A DNA stretch of 51,300 nt from Ectothiorhodospiraceae bacterium (GTDB lineage: Bacteria > Pseudomonadota > Gammaproteobacteria > XJ16 > Halofilaceae): assembly GCA_007134775.1 (NCBI GenBank), contig SLKC01000053.1:1-51300 (forward strand). The letters are read 5' to 3'. Both the position numbers and the translations under genes were made by a program. This document shows positions 26,644 through 33,573 of this stretch, piece after piece (position 1 is the stretch's first letter; each line of letters opens with the position of its first letter). The notes below the pieces were generated by a model. The model saw only the letters and a program-made list of their open reading frames with translations. It had not been told where the DNA came from and did no database searches.

Positions 26644-27488
26644 GGCGGGTCTCCGTGATGGTTCGATTCGGCTTGCGTGGTGTTCTCGCGGTCCTCAATC
26701 AGGTGGGCGGCGAGGCCCAGGCGCACGCGACCGCTGCCGCCGACACCGGGGCTGCGGTCGCGGTCGCGTTGGGCCAGCCACGCGTCGAGCTCTTCGATCA
26801 GGTCCTGCGCGCGCTCGGCGGCGAGCTTGCGGAAGGCCGGTGCGAACTCTTCGGGAATATTGTCGTAGACCACCTTGCGCTGGAACCGGGGGGCGGACCC
26901 CGTGTCCTGCAGATTGTGGTCGATGGTGGTGACGAGGTCACGTACATCGGTGCCGAGCAGATAGAGCTTCTGGGCGGTGTCGTGCACCGGTACGTAGGCG
27001 CGTCGGAGCAGGCGCACTCGGTCGTCGTGCGTGCGCTCAACCGCGCCCACACGGATGAGTTCGTCGAGGATGGCGCGCGGTGGAATATCGCCCCCATGGC
27101 GTGCAACCAGTGTGGCGAAGCCCGTGTCGCCCTCCACGGGCAGCTCGCCCGGGCTGCCGGCCTCATCGTGGAAATCGGTATCACGCACCCATCCGGCGAT
27201 GACGCGCGCCGCTCGGTTGTAACGGGTGGCTGCCTGTGCATCCGTGGGAAACGGATGCTCGCGGCGCTGACCGACCTCCTTGCGGCTCAGGCCGGTGATC
27301 GTGGCGATTCGCGATGTTGTCTGCTTGCGTCCGGGCAGATGGAATTCGTCGGCAGCGACCTGCACGTAGACGGTTCGCGCAATGTCGCTGAATGTCCGGT
27401 AGGCGATGCCGTGGCGCAACAGGATGCGGATCAGCGGCCGCAGCAAGTGGGCCAGGGCGCGTTCGAGTGGGCTCGGGTCACCGGTCAA
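26640..27488 (-). CDS. DUF6502-like protein
   Basis: The 282-residue cytoplasmic protein has a possible helix-turn-helix near the N-terminus (KQTTSRIATITGLSRKEVGQ), a middle region ILDELIRVGAVERTHDDRVRLLRRAYVP that resembles a winged helix, and a polar C-terminal tail. It matches my memory of DUF6502 proteins that travel with DUF5666 lipoproteins. It may be a DNA-binding regulator of the pair. The TTG start at 27488 has a full AGGAGG 11 nt upstream. A terminator-like hairpin precedes it at 27511-27549. Confidence 0.78.
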   Translation of the reverse strand: MTGDPSPLERALAHLLRPLIRILLRHGIAYRTFSDIARTVYVQVAADEFHLPGRKQTTSRIATITGLSRKEVGQRREHPFPTDAQAATRYNRAARVIAGWVRDTDFHDEAGSPGELPVEGDTGFATLVARHGGDIPPRAILDELIRVGAVERTHDDRVRLLRRAYVPVHDTAQKLYLLGTDVRDLVTTIDHNLQDTGSAPRFQRKVVYDNIPEEFAPAFRKLAAERAQDLIEELDAWLAQRDRDRSPGVGGSGRVRLGLAAHLIEDRENTTQAESNHHGDPP

Positions 27489-27510
27489 CTCGGGCTCGGC
27501 CTCCTGCGGG

Positions 27511-27549
27511 GAAAAGAAGAAGAGGGGCGGGCACAGAGTCCCGCCCCTC
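27511..27549 (-). terminator. Intrinsic terminator between the 38-codon gene and DUF6502 gene
   Basis: On the minus strand GAGGGGCGGG pairs perfectly with CCCGCCCCTC (10 bp, 8-nt loop), followed directly by a pyrimidine run CTTCTTCTTTTC. This is the best intrinsic terminator in the window. It sits 15 bp after the small-gene stop and 23 bp before the DUF6502 TTG, so it either ends the small transcript or acts as an attenuator for the pair. Confidence 0.8.
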
Positions 27550-27563
27550 GATTCCGATGGGGC

Positions 27564-27680
27564 CTAGGGGAAAGGCGCATGCGAGCATCGGCCAGAACGC
27601 ATTACGCCGGCCAGTTTGCCGGTGGCTTGACGGCCAACGTAGTGGCCGAAGTCGTGCATCTTGGCTGGGTGTGCTCGCAT
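27564..27680 (-). CDS. Small protein or leader peptide, 38 residues
   Basis: I do not recognise this product. The 38-codon frame begins MRAHPAKMHDFGHYVGRQ and ends CSHAPFP; it has several His, one Cys and net positive charge, and no membrane helix. Support for reality is contextual: GGGAG sits 6 nt before the ATG, a strong sigma70-like promoter lies about 110 bp upstream (27800-27829), and an intrinsic terminator follows 15 bp after the stop. It may be an independent small protein or a leader peptide controlling the DUF6502-DUF5666 pair. Confidence 0.6.
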   Translation of the reverse strand: MRAHPAKMHDFGHYVGRQATGKLAGVMRSGRCSHAPFP

Positions 27681-27794
27681 GTGCTCTCCCGCTTCCCTGT
27701 CCCGGTGGAATCACAAAGGGGGCAGCCTGCTTCCTGCGGCGGATTCGCCCCTGATCACCTCCGGATGTCCACACGGCCTGATGACCGTGCTTGT

Positions 27795-27810
27795 TGGGAA
27801 TTATCACCCA
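27795..27810. promoter_or_regulatory. Imperfect operator copy (TGGGAAT-type)
   Basis: TGGGAATTATCACCCA is a degenerate copy of the perfect palindrome 40 bp away. It overlaps the -10 of the minus-strand promoter. The 40-bp separation, about four helical turns, would place both sites on the same DNA face. Confidence 0.45.
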
Positions 27811-27829
27811 TTTATTCTTCGAGAGTCAA
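27800..27829 (-). promoter_or_regulatory. Sigma70 promoter for the small gene
   Basis: On the minus strand TTGACT (27824-27829) and GATAAT (27800-27805) are separated by 18 bp. Each matches 5 of 6 consensus bases, the best promoter match in the window. The -10 overlaps the operator-like site at 27795, so repression by a locally encoded regulator is plausible. Confidence 0.65.
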
Positions 27830-27834
27830 CGATA

Positions 27835-27850
27835 TGGGAATAAATTCCCA
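27835..27850. promoter_or_regulatory. Perfect palindromic operator candidate
   Basis: TGGGAATAAATTCCCA has perfect 7-bp arms around AA. It lies between the minus-strand promoter and the XRE-cupin regulator. The half-site TAAATTCCC recurs exactly at the glxB promoter -10 (28673-28681). I infer it is the binding site of the adjacent regulator. Confidence 0.5.
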
Positions 27851-27928
27851 ATTATCGTTCGGGGTGGCGATCAAGCCGGGGTGCGCTCGCTTCTTGTGGC
27901 TTTGCGTGGATGCGCACAGTATCCTGAG

Positions 27929-27950
27929 AAAACCATTCAAGACCGGTTTT
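27929..27950. promoter_or_regulatory. Inverted repeat before the regulator start
   Basis: AAAACC and GGTTTT, separated by 10 bp, lie just upstream of the likely TTG start of the XRE-cupin gene. It may be a second operator or an autoregulatory site; arm length is short, so chance cannot be excluded. Confidence 0.3.
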
Positions 27951-27956
27951 CAGACC

Positions 27957-28619
27957 TTGGCAGAACAGCGCACACCCTCCACCGATCTTCCAGGTAAGAG
28001 CGATGGCCCGGGCAGTGGCGGGGCTACCCCCCGGGATCTGGAGAAGTACATCGGTGCCGAGCTGCGGCGCTACCGCCTGCGCTCTAACCTGACCGTTGCG
28101 TCCCTGGCTCAGCGCGCGGGCCTCTCCCAGGGCATGCTGTCGAAGATCGAGAACGGGCATACGTCACCTTCGTTGACCACGCTCGGTGCGTTGGCGAGTG
28201 CGCTTGGGATACCACTGTCGGTCCTTTTCGCCCCGCTCGATACCAGCCGGGATGTCTCGTTCGTGCCCGCCGGGCAGGGGCTGGAAATCGATCGCCGCGG
28301 TACCCGCGCCGGCCATGTCTACGAGCTGCTGGGCCATGGCGTGCGCGGCCCGGTGGGCGTCGAGCCCTATCTGATTACGCTCTCTACCGAATCGGAGAGC
28401 TATCCCGATTTCCAGCACGAGGGCGTCGAATTCATCCACATGCTCTCGGGCCGTCTCGTCTACCGCCATGGGGAGCAGCGTTTCACCATGGGACCCGGGG
28501 ATTCCCTGTTCTTCGACGCCATTGCACCCCATGGGCCGGCGGAGCTGCTGGAGCTGCCGGCGCGCTATCTATCGATCATCTGCTACGAACGGCTCCCGGC
28601 CGGGGCCGAGCCTGAATAG
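27957..28619 (+). CDS. XRE-cupin transcriptional regulator
   Basis: The protein (about 220 residues) has an XRE helix-turn-helix (ELRRYRLRSNLTVASLAQRAGLSQGMLSKIENG) followed by a cupin sensor domain (YPDFQHEGVEFIHMLSGRLVYRHGEQRF, GDSLFFDAIAPHGP). Regulators of this type (PuuR-like) sense small amines or carboxylates. It precedes glxBCD-glnT in the same direction, so it probably controls them. The start is uncertain: TTG 27957 is used, but ATG 27834 is in frame and none has an SD. The open frame far upstream is spurious. Confidence 0.8.
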   Translation: MAEQRTPSTDLPGKSDGPGSGGATPRDLEKYIGAELRRYRLRSNLTVASLAQRAGLSQGMLSKIENGHTSPSLTTLGALASALGIPLSVLFAPLDTSRDVSFVPAGQGLEIDRRGTRAGHVYELLGHGVRGPVGVEPYLITLSTESESYPDFQHEGVEFIHMLSGRLVYRHGEQRFTMGPGDSLFFDAIAPHGPAELLELPARYLSIICYERLPAGAEPE

Positions 28620-28648
28620 GTGACCCTGTGGTGTGGGCCCGGGATGCC

Positions 28649-28678
28649 TTGACACGGAGGATTAGGGCGCCGTAAATT
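28649..28678 (+). promoter_or_regulatory. Sigma70-type promoter for glxB
   Basis: A perfect TTGACA (28649-28654) and TAAATT (28673-28678) are spaced 18 bp, placing the start near 28685, about 65 nt before glxB. The -10 is inside TAAATTCCCC, a copy of the operator half-site at 27841-27849. A facing GGGGAAATT lies at 28704-28712. Confidence 0.6.
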
Positions 28679-28751
28679 CCCCGCAGTGAAGATAGTTTCT
28701 TGAGGGGAAATTGGTCGCGCCTCCCCGGCGACCATTACGGAGCTGGCAGGC

Positions 28752-29651
28752 ATGTGCGGAATCGTAGGCCTCTATCTGAAGAATCCCGCTCTGCATGACC
28801 GTCTCGGCGAGTTCTTCGCTCCGATGCTGATCGAGATGACCGAACGCGGCCCCGACAGCGCCGGTATTGCGATCTATCGTGAAGAGCCCGAAGTCGCGGC
28901 CAAGGTCTGCGCCTACTCGGCCGATACCCGCATCGACTGGTCCGCCATCGCCCGTGCGATGGTCGATGACCTGGGCATCGAGGTGGCGGTGGAGCGCAAC
29001 GCCAGCCATGCGGTTTTCCGCAGTCCTTCGCCCGATGCTGACCTGCGCGGTTGGTTCGAGCGCGAGCGCCCCGACCTGCGCATCATGAGTTCGGGCGCCG
29101 CGCTCGAGATCTACAAGGAGGTGGGATTGCCCGCCACCGTTTTGGAGCGGTTTGGCATTGCCGGCATGCAGGGTTCGCACGCCATCGGTCATACCCGCAT
29201 GGCAACGGAGAGCGCGGTGACCACCGAGGGGGCCCACCCGTTCAATACGGGCGACGATCTCTGCCTGGTGCACAACGGCTCGCTGTCCAACCACAATCGC
29301 CTGCGCGACTGGCTGCGGCGCCATGCCGGGCTGACGTTCCAGACCGAGAACGATACCGAGGTGGCCGCGGCCTATCTGACTTGGCGCCTACGCGAGGGCG
29401 ATTCGATGGAGACGGCGCTTGAGGGGGCGCTGCGCGATCTCGACGGCTTCTACACCTTCGCCATCGGCACGCGCTCGGGCTTTTCCGTACTGCGCGATCC
29501 CATCGCCTGCAAGCACGCGATCATGGCGGAGACCGAGGATTGGGTCGGCATGGCGACCGAGTACCGGGCGCTGGCGCGCTTGCCCGGTGTCGAGAATGCA
29601 CGGATCTGGGAGCCGAAACCGGCCACCGTCTATACCTGGGGGTCGACCTGA
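28752..29651 (+). CDS. glxB: Class II glutamine amidotransferase subunit (GlxB/MgsA-like)
   Basis: The 299-residue protein starts MCGIVGLYLKN, so Cys2 becomes the N-terminal nucleophile of an Ntn-type glutaminase. Further family motifs are HTRMATESAVTTEGAHPF and LVHNGSLSNHNRLRDWL. It supplies ammonia, or the gamma-glutamyl-side reaction, for a split glutamate-synthase-like complex with GlxC and GlxD. In methylotrophs the equivalent MgsA is the N-methylglutamate synthase alpha subunit. It starts the glx run; the stop is 2 bp before glxC. Confidence 0.9.
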   Translation: MCGIVGLYLKNPALHDRLGEFFAPMLIEMTERGPDSAGIAIYREEPEVAAKVCAYSADTRIDWSAIARAMVDDLGIEVAVERNASHAVFRSPSPDADLRGWFERERPDLRIMSSGAALEIYKEVGLPATVLERFGIAGMQGSHAIGHTRMATESAVTTEGAHPFNTGDDLCLVHNGSLSNHNRLRDWLRRHAGLTFQTENDTEVAAAYLTWRLREGDSMETALEGALRDLDGFYTFAIGTRSGFSVLRDPIACKHAIMAETEDWVGMATEYRALARLPGVENARIWEPKPATVYTWGST

Positions 29652-29653
29652 CA

Positions 29654-30337
29654 ATGGCAACACTCGATCTGGCAGAGCTTGACATCCGCACGGTGAACCG
29701 GCGTCTGCAGGGGCGCACGGGTGATCCGAACGAGAGTGCATTCGAGGTGTTACACCCAATGGGCCGGCACACGCTGGCCGCGGGCATCAACCGCCCCATC
29801 GACGTGACCATCCGCGGTCATGTCGGCTATTACTGCGCCGGCATGAATCAGCAGGCGCGCGTGACGGTTGAGGGGAACGCCGGCGTTGGCGTCGCCGAGA
29901 ACATCATGTCGGGTGAGGTCCGGGTGCAGGGTTACGCGAGTCAGTCAGCCGGCGCGACGGGGCATGGGGGCCTGGTCGTGATCGAGGGCGACGCGAGTGC
30001 GCGTTGCGGCATTTCGATCAAGGGCGTCGACATCGTGGTTGGGGGCTCGGTGGGTGCCATGTCGGGGTTCATGGCGCAGTTCGGCACCCTGGTCGTGCTG
30101 GGCGATGCGGGGGCGGATCTGGGCGACTCCATCTACGAGGCGCGCCTGTATGTGCGGGGCAAGGTCGAGAGCCTGGGCGCGGACTGCATTGAAAAGGAGA
30201 TGCGCGATGAGCATCGCCAGCAGCTTGCTGAGCTGCTCGAGCGCGCCGGGATGGATGCGCGCCCCGAAGAGTTCCGGCGCTACGGCTCGGCGCGCCAGCT
30301 CTACAACTTCAAGGTCGGCAACATCGGTTACTACTGA
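29654..30337 (+). CDS. glxC: Glutamate-synthase GXGXG-domain subunit (GlxC/MgsB-like)
   Basis: The 227-residue protein is a stand-alone copy of the C-terminal beta-helix of glutamate synthase alpha. Repeated G-x2-G-x3-G units are visible (IRGHVGYYCAGMNQQARVTVEGNAG, QSAGATGHGGLVVIEGDAS). It packs against the GlxB and GlxD subunits rather than catalysing on its own. ATG 29654 is used. It is 2 bp from glxB and 11 bp from glxD. Confidence 0.9.
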   Translation: MATLDLAELDIRTVNRRLQGRTGDPNESAFEVLHPMGRHTLAAGINRPIDVTIRGHVGYYCAGMNQQARVTVEGNAGVGVAENIMSGEVRVQGYASQSAGATGHGGLVVIEGDASARCGISIKGVDIVVGGSVGAMSGFMAQFGTLVVLGDAGADLGDSIYEARLYVRGKVESLGADCIEKEMRDEHRQQLAELLERAGMDARPEEFRRYGSARQLYNFKVGNIGYY

Positions 30338-30348
30338 GGACGGTCGTG

Positions 30349-31656
30349 ATGGACGAACGCAAGGTGCAGGAATCGGCGACATTCCCGCCCAAGGTGATCG
30401 CCGAGATCCAGCGGGCGGCCTCGGAAGGGCTCTACTACATCCGGGGTTCGGGCGCGAAGCGCAAGGTGCCGAATTTCGATGACCTGGTATTCCTCGGGGC
30501 ATCCGTGTCGCGCTATCCGCTCGAAGGGTATCGGGAGAAGTGCGACACCGACGTCACCATCGGGACCCGCTTCGCGAAGAAACCGATCCATCTGAAGATT
30601 CCGATCACGATTGCGGGCATGAGCTTCGGTGCGCTCGGGGCCAACGCGAAGGAGGCGCTGGGGCGTGCCGCGACGGCCATGGGCACCAGTACGACCACAG
30701 GCGATGGCGGCATGACCGAGGAAGAGCGGGTGTCGTCACAGACGCTCGTCTACCAGTACCTGCCGTCGCGCTACGGCATGGAGCCGGATCAGTTGCGCAA
30801 GGCCGACGCCATCGAGGTCGTGGTGGGCCAGGGGGCCAAGCCGGGTGGTGGTGGCATGTTGCTCGGGCTGAAGATCACCCGGCGGGTGGCCCGCATGCGC
30901 AGCCTGCCCCGCGGCATCGACCAGCGCAGTGCCTGCCGCCATCCCGACTGGACCGGCCCGGACGATCTGGAGATCAAGATCCAGGAATTGCGCGAGATCA
31001 CGGACTGGGAGAAGCCGATCTACGTCAAGGTCGGTGCCACCCGTACGCGCTACGACACCATGCTGGCGGTCAAGGCCGGCGCCGATGCGATCGTCCTCGA
31101 CGGGATGCAGGGGGGGACGGCCGCCACCCAGACCTGTTTCATCGAGGATGTGGGTATTCCGACGTTGCCGGCCGTGCGCCAGGCCGTCGAGGCGCTCAAG
31201 GAGCTGGGCATGCACCGTAAGGTCCAGCTCATCGTCTCGGGCGGTATCCGTACCGGTAGCGATGTGGCTAAGGCGCTGGCGATGGGCGCAGATGCGGTGT
31301 CCATCGGCATGGGGGCGCTGATGGCGCTCAACTGCAATGCGCCGATCTACGAGGAAGATTATCACGCGCTGGGAACGAAGCCGGGCTGTTGCCACCACTG
31401 CCACACGGGGCGCTGCCCTGTCGGCATCACGACCCAGGACCCGGAGCTCGAGAGGCGCCTGGATCCCGAGCGCGCCGCCCAGCGGCTGCAGAACTATCTG
31501 ACCACGTTGACGCTGGAGGCCCAGACGCTGGCGCGCGCGTGCGGCAAGTCGCATGTGCACAATCTGGAGCCCGAGGACATGGTGGCGCTGACGATGGAGG
31601 CGGCCGCGATGGCGCGGGTGCCGTTGGCGGGTACGGACTGGATTCCCGGCACGTGA
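30349..31656 (+). CDS. glxD: FMN/[3Fe-4S] glutamate-synthase-like subunit (GlxD/MgsC-like)
   Basis: The 435-residue protein is the FMN-binding synthase domain of a split glutamate synthase. ITIAGMSFGALGANAKEAL begins the barrel, GDGGMTEEERVS and KPGGGGMLLG follow, and DGMQGGTAATQTCFIEDVG carries phosphate-binding residues. The cysteines of GCCHHCHTGRCPVGI bind a [3Fe-4S] cluster. It joins ammonia or methylamine to 2-oxoglutarate to give glutamate or N-methylglutamate. ATG 30349 directly follows an in-frame GTG 30346; GAGGA is upstream. Confidence 0.9.
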   Translation: MDERKVQESATFPPKVIAEIQRAASEGLYYIRGSGAKRKVPNFDDLVFLGASVSRYPLEGYREKCDTDVTIGTRFAKKPIHLKIPITIAGMSFGALGANAKEALGRAATAMGTSTTTGDGGMTEEERVSSQTLVYQYLPSRYGMEPDQLRKADAIEVVVGQGAKPGGGGMLLGLKITRRVARMRSLPRGIDQRSACRHPDWTGPDDLEIKIQELREITDWEKPIYVKVGATRTRYDTMLAVKAGADAIVLDGMQGGTAATQTCFIEDVGIPTLPAVRQAVEALKELGMHRKVQLIVSGGIRTGSDVAKALAMGADAVSIGMGALMALNCNAPIYEEDYHALGTKPGCCHHCHTGRCPVGITTQDPELERRLDPERAAQRLQNYLTTLTLEAQTLARACGKSHVHNLEPEDMVALTMEAAAMARVPLAGTDWIPGT

Positions 31657-31800
31657 TGCCGATTGCGCGAGGCGAAGTGCGATTGCGATTGCGATCGCGC
31701 AGGCGCCATGAGGCCTATCAAGGGTCGGCACGCGGGGCCACATACAGCGGCCACGGTGGCGCATGACAATGAGACCTCAAACAGGCGGGAGGGTCGATCG

Positions 31801-33171
31801 ATGACCGAACAACCGAAGACGAAGGAGGATGTACTGCGCATCGTCAAGGACCGCGGTATCGAGTTTGTTTACTTCCAGTATGTGGAGATGTACGGCAAGC
31901 CGTGCGCGAAGCTCGTGCCCGCATTGGCGCTGGCCGAATTGTGGGATGAGGGTGCCGGTGCTGCCGGCTTCGCCGCGGGCGAGATTGGGCAGGGACCGCA
32001 TGATCCCGATCTCGTTGCCTATCCCGATCCGCAGACCTTCATTCAGCTCCCCTGGCAACCCGAGGTCGGGCTGATCACCTGCGATGTCTATGTCGAGGAC
32101 GAACCCTGGCCCTACGACCCGCGTTTGATCCTGCGCAATGTGCTCGAACAGGCGCGTCAGCGGGGGTATATCTTCAATATCGGGTTCGAGCCGGAGTTCC
32201 AGCTCCTTGAGGCCGACCCCGAGAACATCGCGCGCCCGCGCCGGGCGGACCCGTACGACGTCCTGCAGCGCCCCTGCTATGACGTCAAGGGCCTGACACG
32301 CCAGTACAACTATATCCGCGACCTGTCGCGCGCCCTCAATGAACTCGGCTGGTCGAACTACGCGCTCGATCACGAGGACGCCAACGGCCAGTTCGAGGGC
32401 AACGTCAAGTTCAGCGATGCCCTGACGACCGCCGATCGCTGCGTGGTGTACAAGTACATGGCCGACACGATCGCGCGGCAGCACGGCATGACGGCGACGT
32501 TCATGCCGAAGCCCTTCGTCGATCAGACCGGTAATGGCCTGCATCTGACCTTCAGTCTCTGGGACGAGAACAACCAGACCAACCTCTTCGAGAGCAGCGA
32601 TGACGCCCGCGGCCTTGGCCTGTCGAAGCTGGCCTATCAGTTCATCGGTGGCTTGATCGATCATGCGCAGGCCTATATCGGGCTGACGGCGCCGACCGTG
32701 AATTCCTACAAACGTCTGCGCCGCGGTACCCACGATGTGCGCACCTGGGTGCCGGTGAACGTCACCTACGGCGGCAACAATCGGACCCAGATGCTGCGTG
32801 TGGGCGGGCCCGGGCGCGTGGAGGACCGAACACCCGACGGCTCGTGCAACCCCTATCTCGCAATGGCCGCGATCCTCGCCAGCGGGCTCGACGGTATCGA
32901 GCGCGATCTCGACCCCGGCGATCCGAACCACGACAACCTGTATGAAGTGCCCGAGGCGGAACTCAAAGAGCGCGGTATCGGCTTTCTGCCGGGGAATCTA
33001 TTCGAAGCGATCAACAATCTCGAGCAGGACTCGGTGCTGCGCGCGGCGCTGGGCCGGGCTCGTGGCGAGGACTATCTCGACTACTACTGCCGCGTGAAGC
33101 GTGCCGAGTGGGACAGCTACCATCGGCAGGTGTCCGAGTGGGAGCTGCAGCATCAGCTCCACTTCCCGTAA
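31801..33171 (+). CDS. glnT: Type III glutamine synthetase-like / gamma-glutamylmethylamide synthetase
   Basis: This 456-residue protein is a glutamine-synthetase-fold ligase. Motifs include FEPEFQLLE (metal/glutamate site), NGLHLTFSLWD, and NSYKRLRRGTHDVRTWVPVNVTYGGNNRTQMLR (ATP/glutamate loop). It is GlnT/GmaS-like rather than GlnA. Family members join glutamate to ammonia or methylamine with ATP. Location after glxBCD fits the gamma-glutamylmethylamide to N-methylglutamate route or a related amine pathway. ATG 31801 has GGGAGGG at good spacing. The 144-bp gap from glxD holds a short GCGATT repeat but no gene. Confidence 0.88.
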   Translation: MTEQPKTKEDVLRIVKDRGIEFVYFQYVEMYGKPCAKLVPALALAELWDEGAGAAGFAAGEIGQGPHDPDLVAYPDPQTFIQLPWQPEVGLITCDVYVEDEPWPYDPRLILRNVLEQARQRGYIFNIGFEPEFQLLEADPENIARPRRADPYDVLQRPCYDVKGLTRQYNYIRDLSRALNELGWSNYALDHEDANGQFEGNVKFSDALTTADRCVVYKYMADTIARQHGMTATFMPKPFVDQTGNGLHLTFSLWDENNQTNLFESSDDARGLGLSKLAYQFIGGLIDHAQAYIGLTAPTVNSYKRLRRGTHDVRTWVPVNVTYGGNNRTQMLRVGGPGRVEDRTPDGSCNPYLAMAAILASGLDGIERDLDPGDPNHDNLYEVPEAELKERGIGFLPGNLFEAINNLEQDSVLRAALGRARGEDYLDYYCRVKRAEWDSYHRQVSEWELQHQLHFP

Positions 33172-33185
33172 CGTCGCAGTCATCG

Positions 33186-33219
33186 CGCGCCGCGAGCCGG
33201 GTCGCCCCCTCGCGGCGCG
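33186..33219 (+). terminator. Hairpin after glnT
   Basis: CGCGCCGCGAG and CTCGCGGCGCG form a perfect 11-bp stem with a 12-nt loop, 15 bp after the glnT stop. No T-tract follows, so it is a probable transcript end rather than a textbook intrinsic terminator. Confidence 0.5.
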
Positions 33220-33316
33220 GTAGGCGCGCCGCGCCGGATCCCTGCGCGCGGGGAGCCCTCGAGGCCATCTCCGCGTTGGCGAGGCCGCTTGGAAAGGGCG
33301 GTAAGTTGATTGGGCC

Positions 33317-33346
33317 TTGGCAGACGGGCGCTCGCGATACTAAACT
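33317..33346 (+). promoter_or_regulatory. ffs: Possible promoter for the 4.5S RNA
   Basis: TTGGCA (33317-33322, 5 of 6) is followed after 18 bp by TAAACT (4 of 6); a 15-bp alternative is TACTAA. Transcription would start near 33353, giving a leader of about 38 nt to be removed, as the E. coli 4.5S precursor is processed. Confidence 0.4.
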
Positions 33347-33390
33347 CGCGGGTCTGCCGGGCATTATGGCCGGCCTCGAGCGACGGTGAT

Positions 33391-33492
33391 CCGTGTCCGT
33401 CCCCTCGCGACGAAACGCCGTGAACCCCGTCAGGCCCGGAAGGGAGCAGCGGCAGCGGCGATCTTCGGGTGCCGGGGTGTGGCGGGCACGGG
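33391..33492 (+). ncRNA. ffs: 4.5S signal recognition particle RNA
   Basis: The conserved SRP tip GTCAGGCCCGGAAGGGAGCA is at 33429-33448, with the Ffh-binding asymmetric loop and GGAA tetraloop. The outer ends CCGTGTCCG (33391) and CGGGCACGGG (to 33492) pair to close a rod of about 100 nt. With Ffh it targets inner-membrane proteins. It lies 80 bp upstream of dnaX. End positions come from pairing and may be off by a few bases. Confidence 0.92.
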
Positions 33493-33573
33493 TTGCCTCC
33501 AGTTCCCTCCGCACGCCCGTCGGTTCTGGCGCGGCCTGTTATACTGGCCAATCATTTTCGCGGCCGAGTCCCC

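Noticed and set aside
26616-27956. Upstream extension of the XRE-cupin frame (about 447 codons)
   Set aside because: It runs antisense through DUF6502 and the promoter/terminator region and shows no homology.
31668-31690. GCGATT short tandem repeat between glxD and glnT
   Set aside because: Only about three imperfect copies; likely chance in GC-rich DNA.
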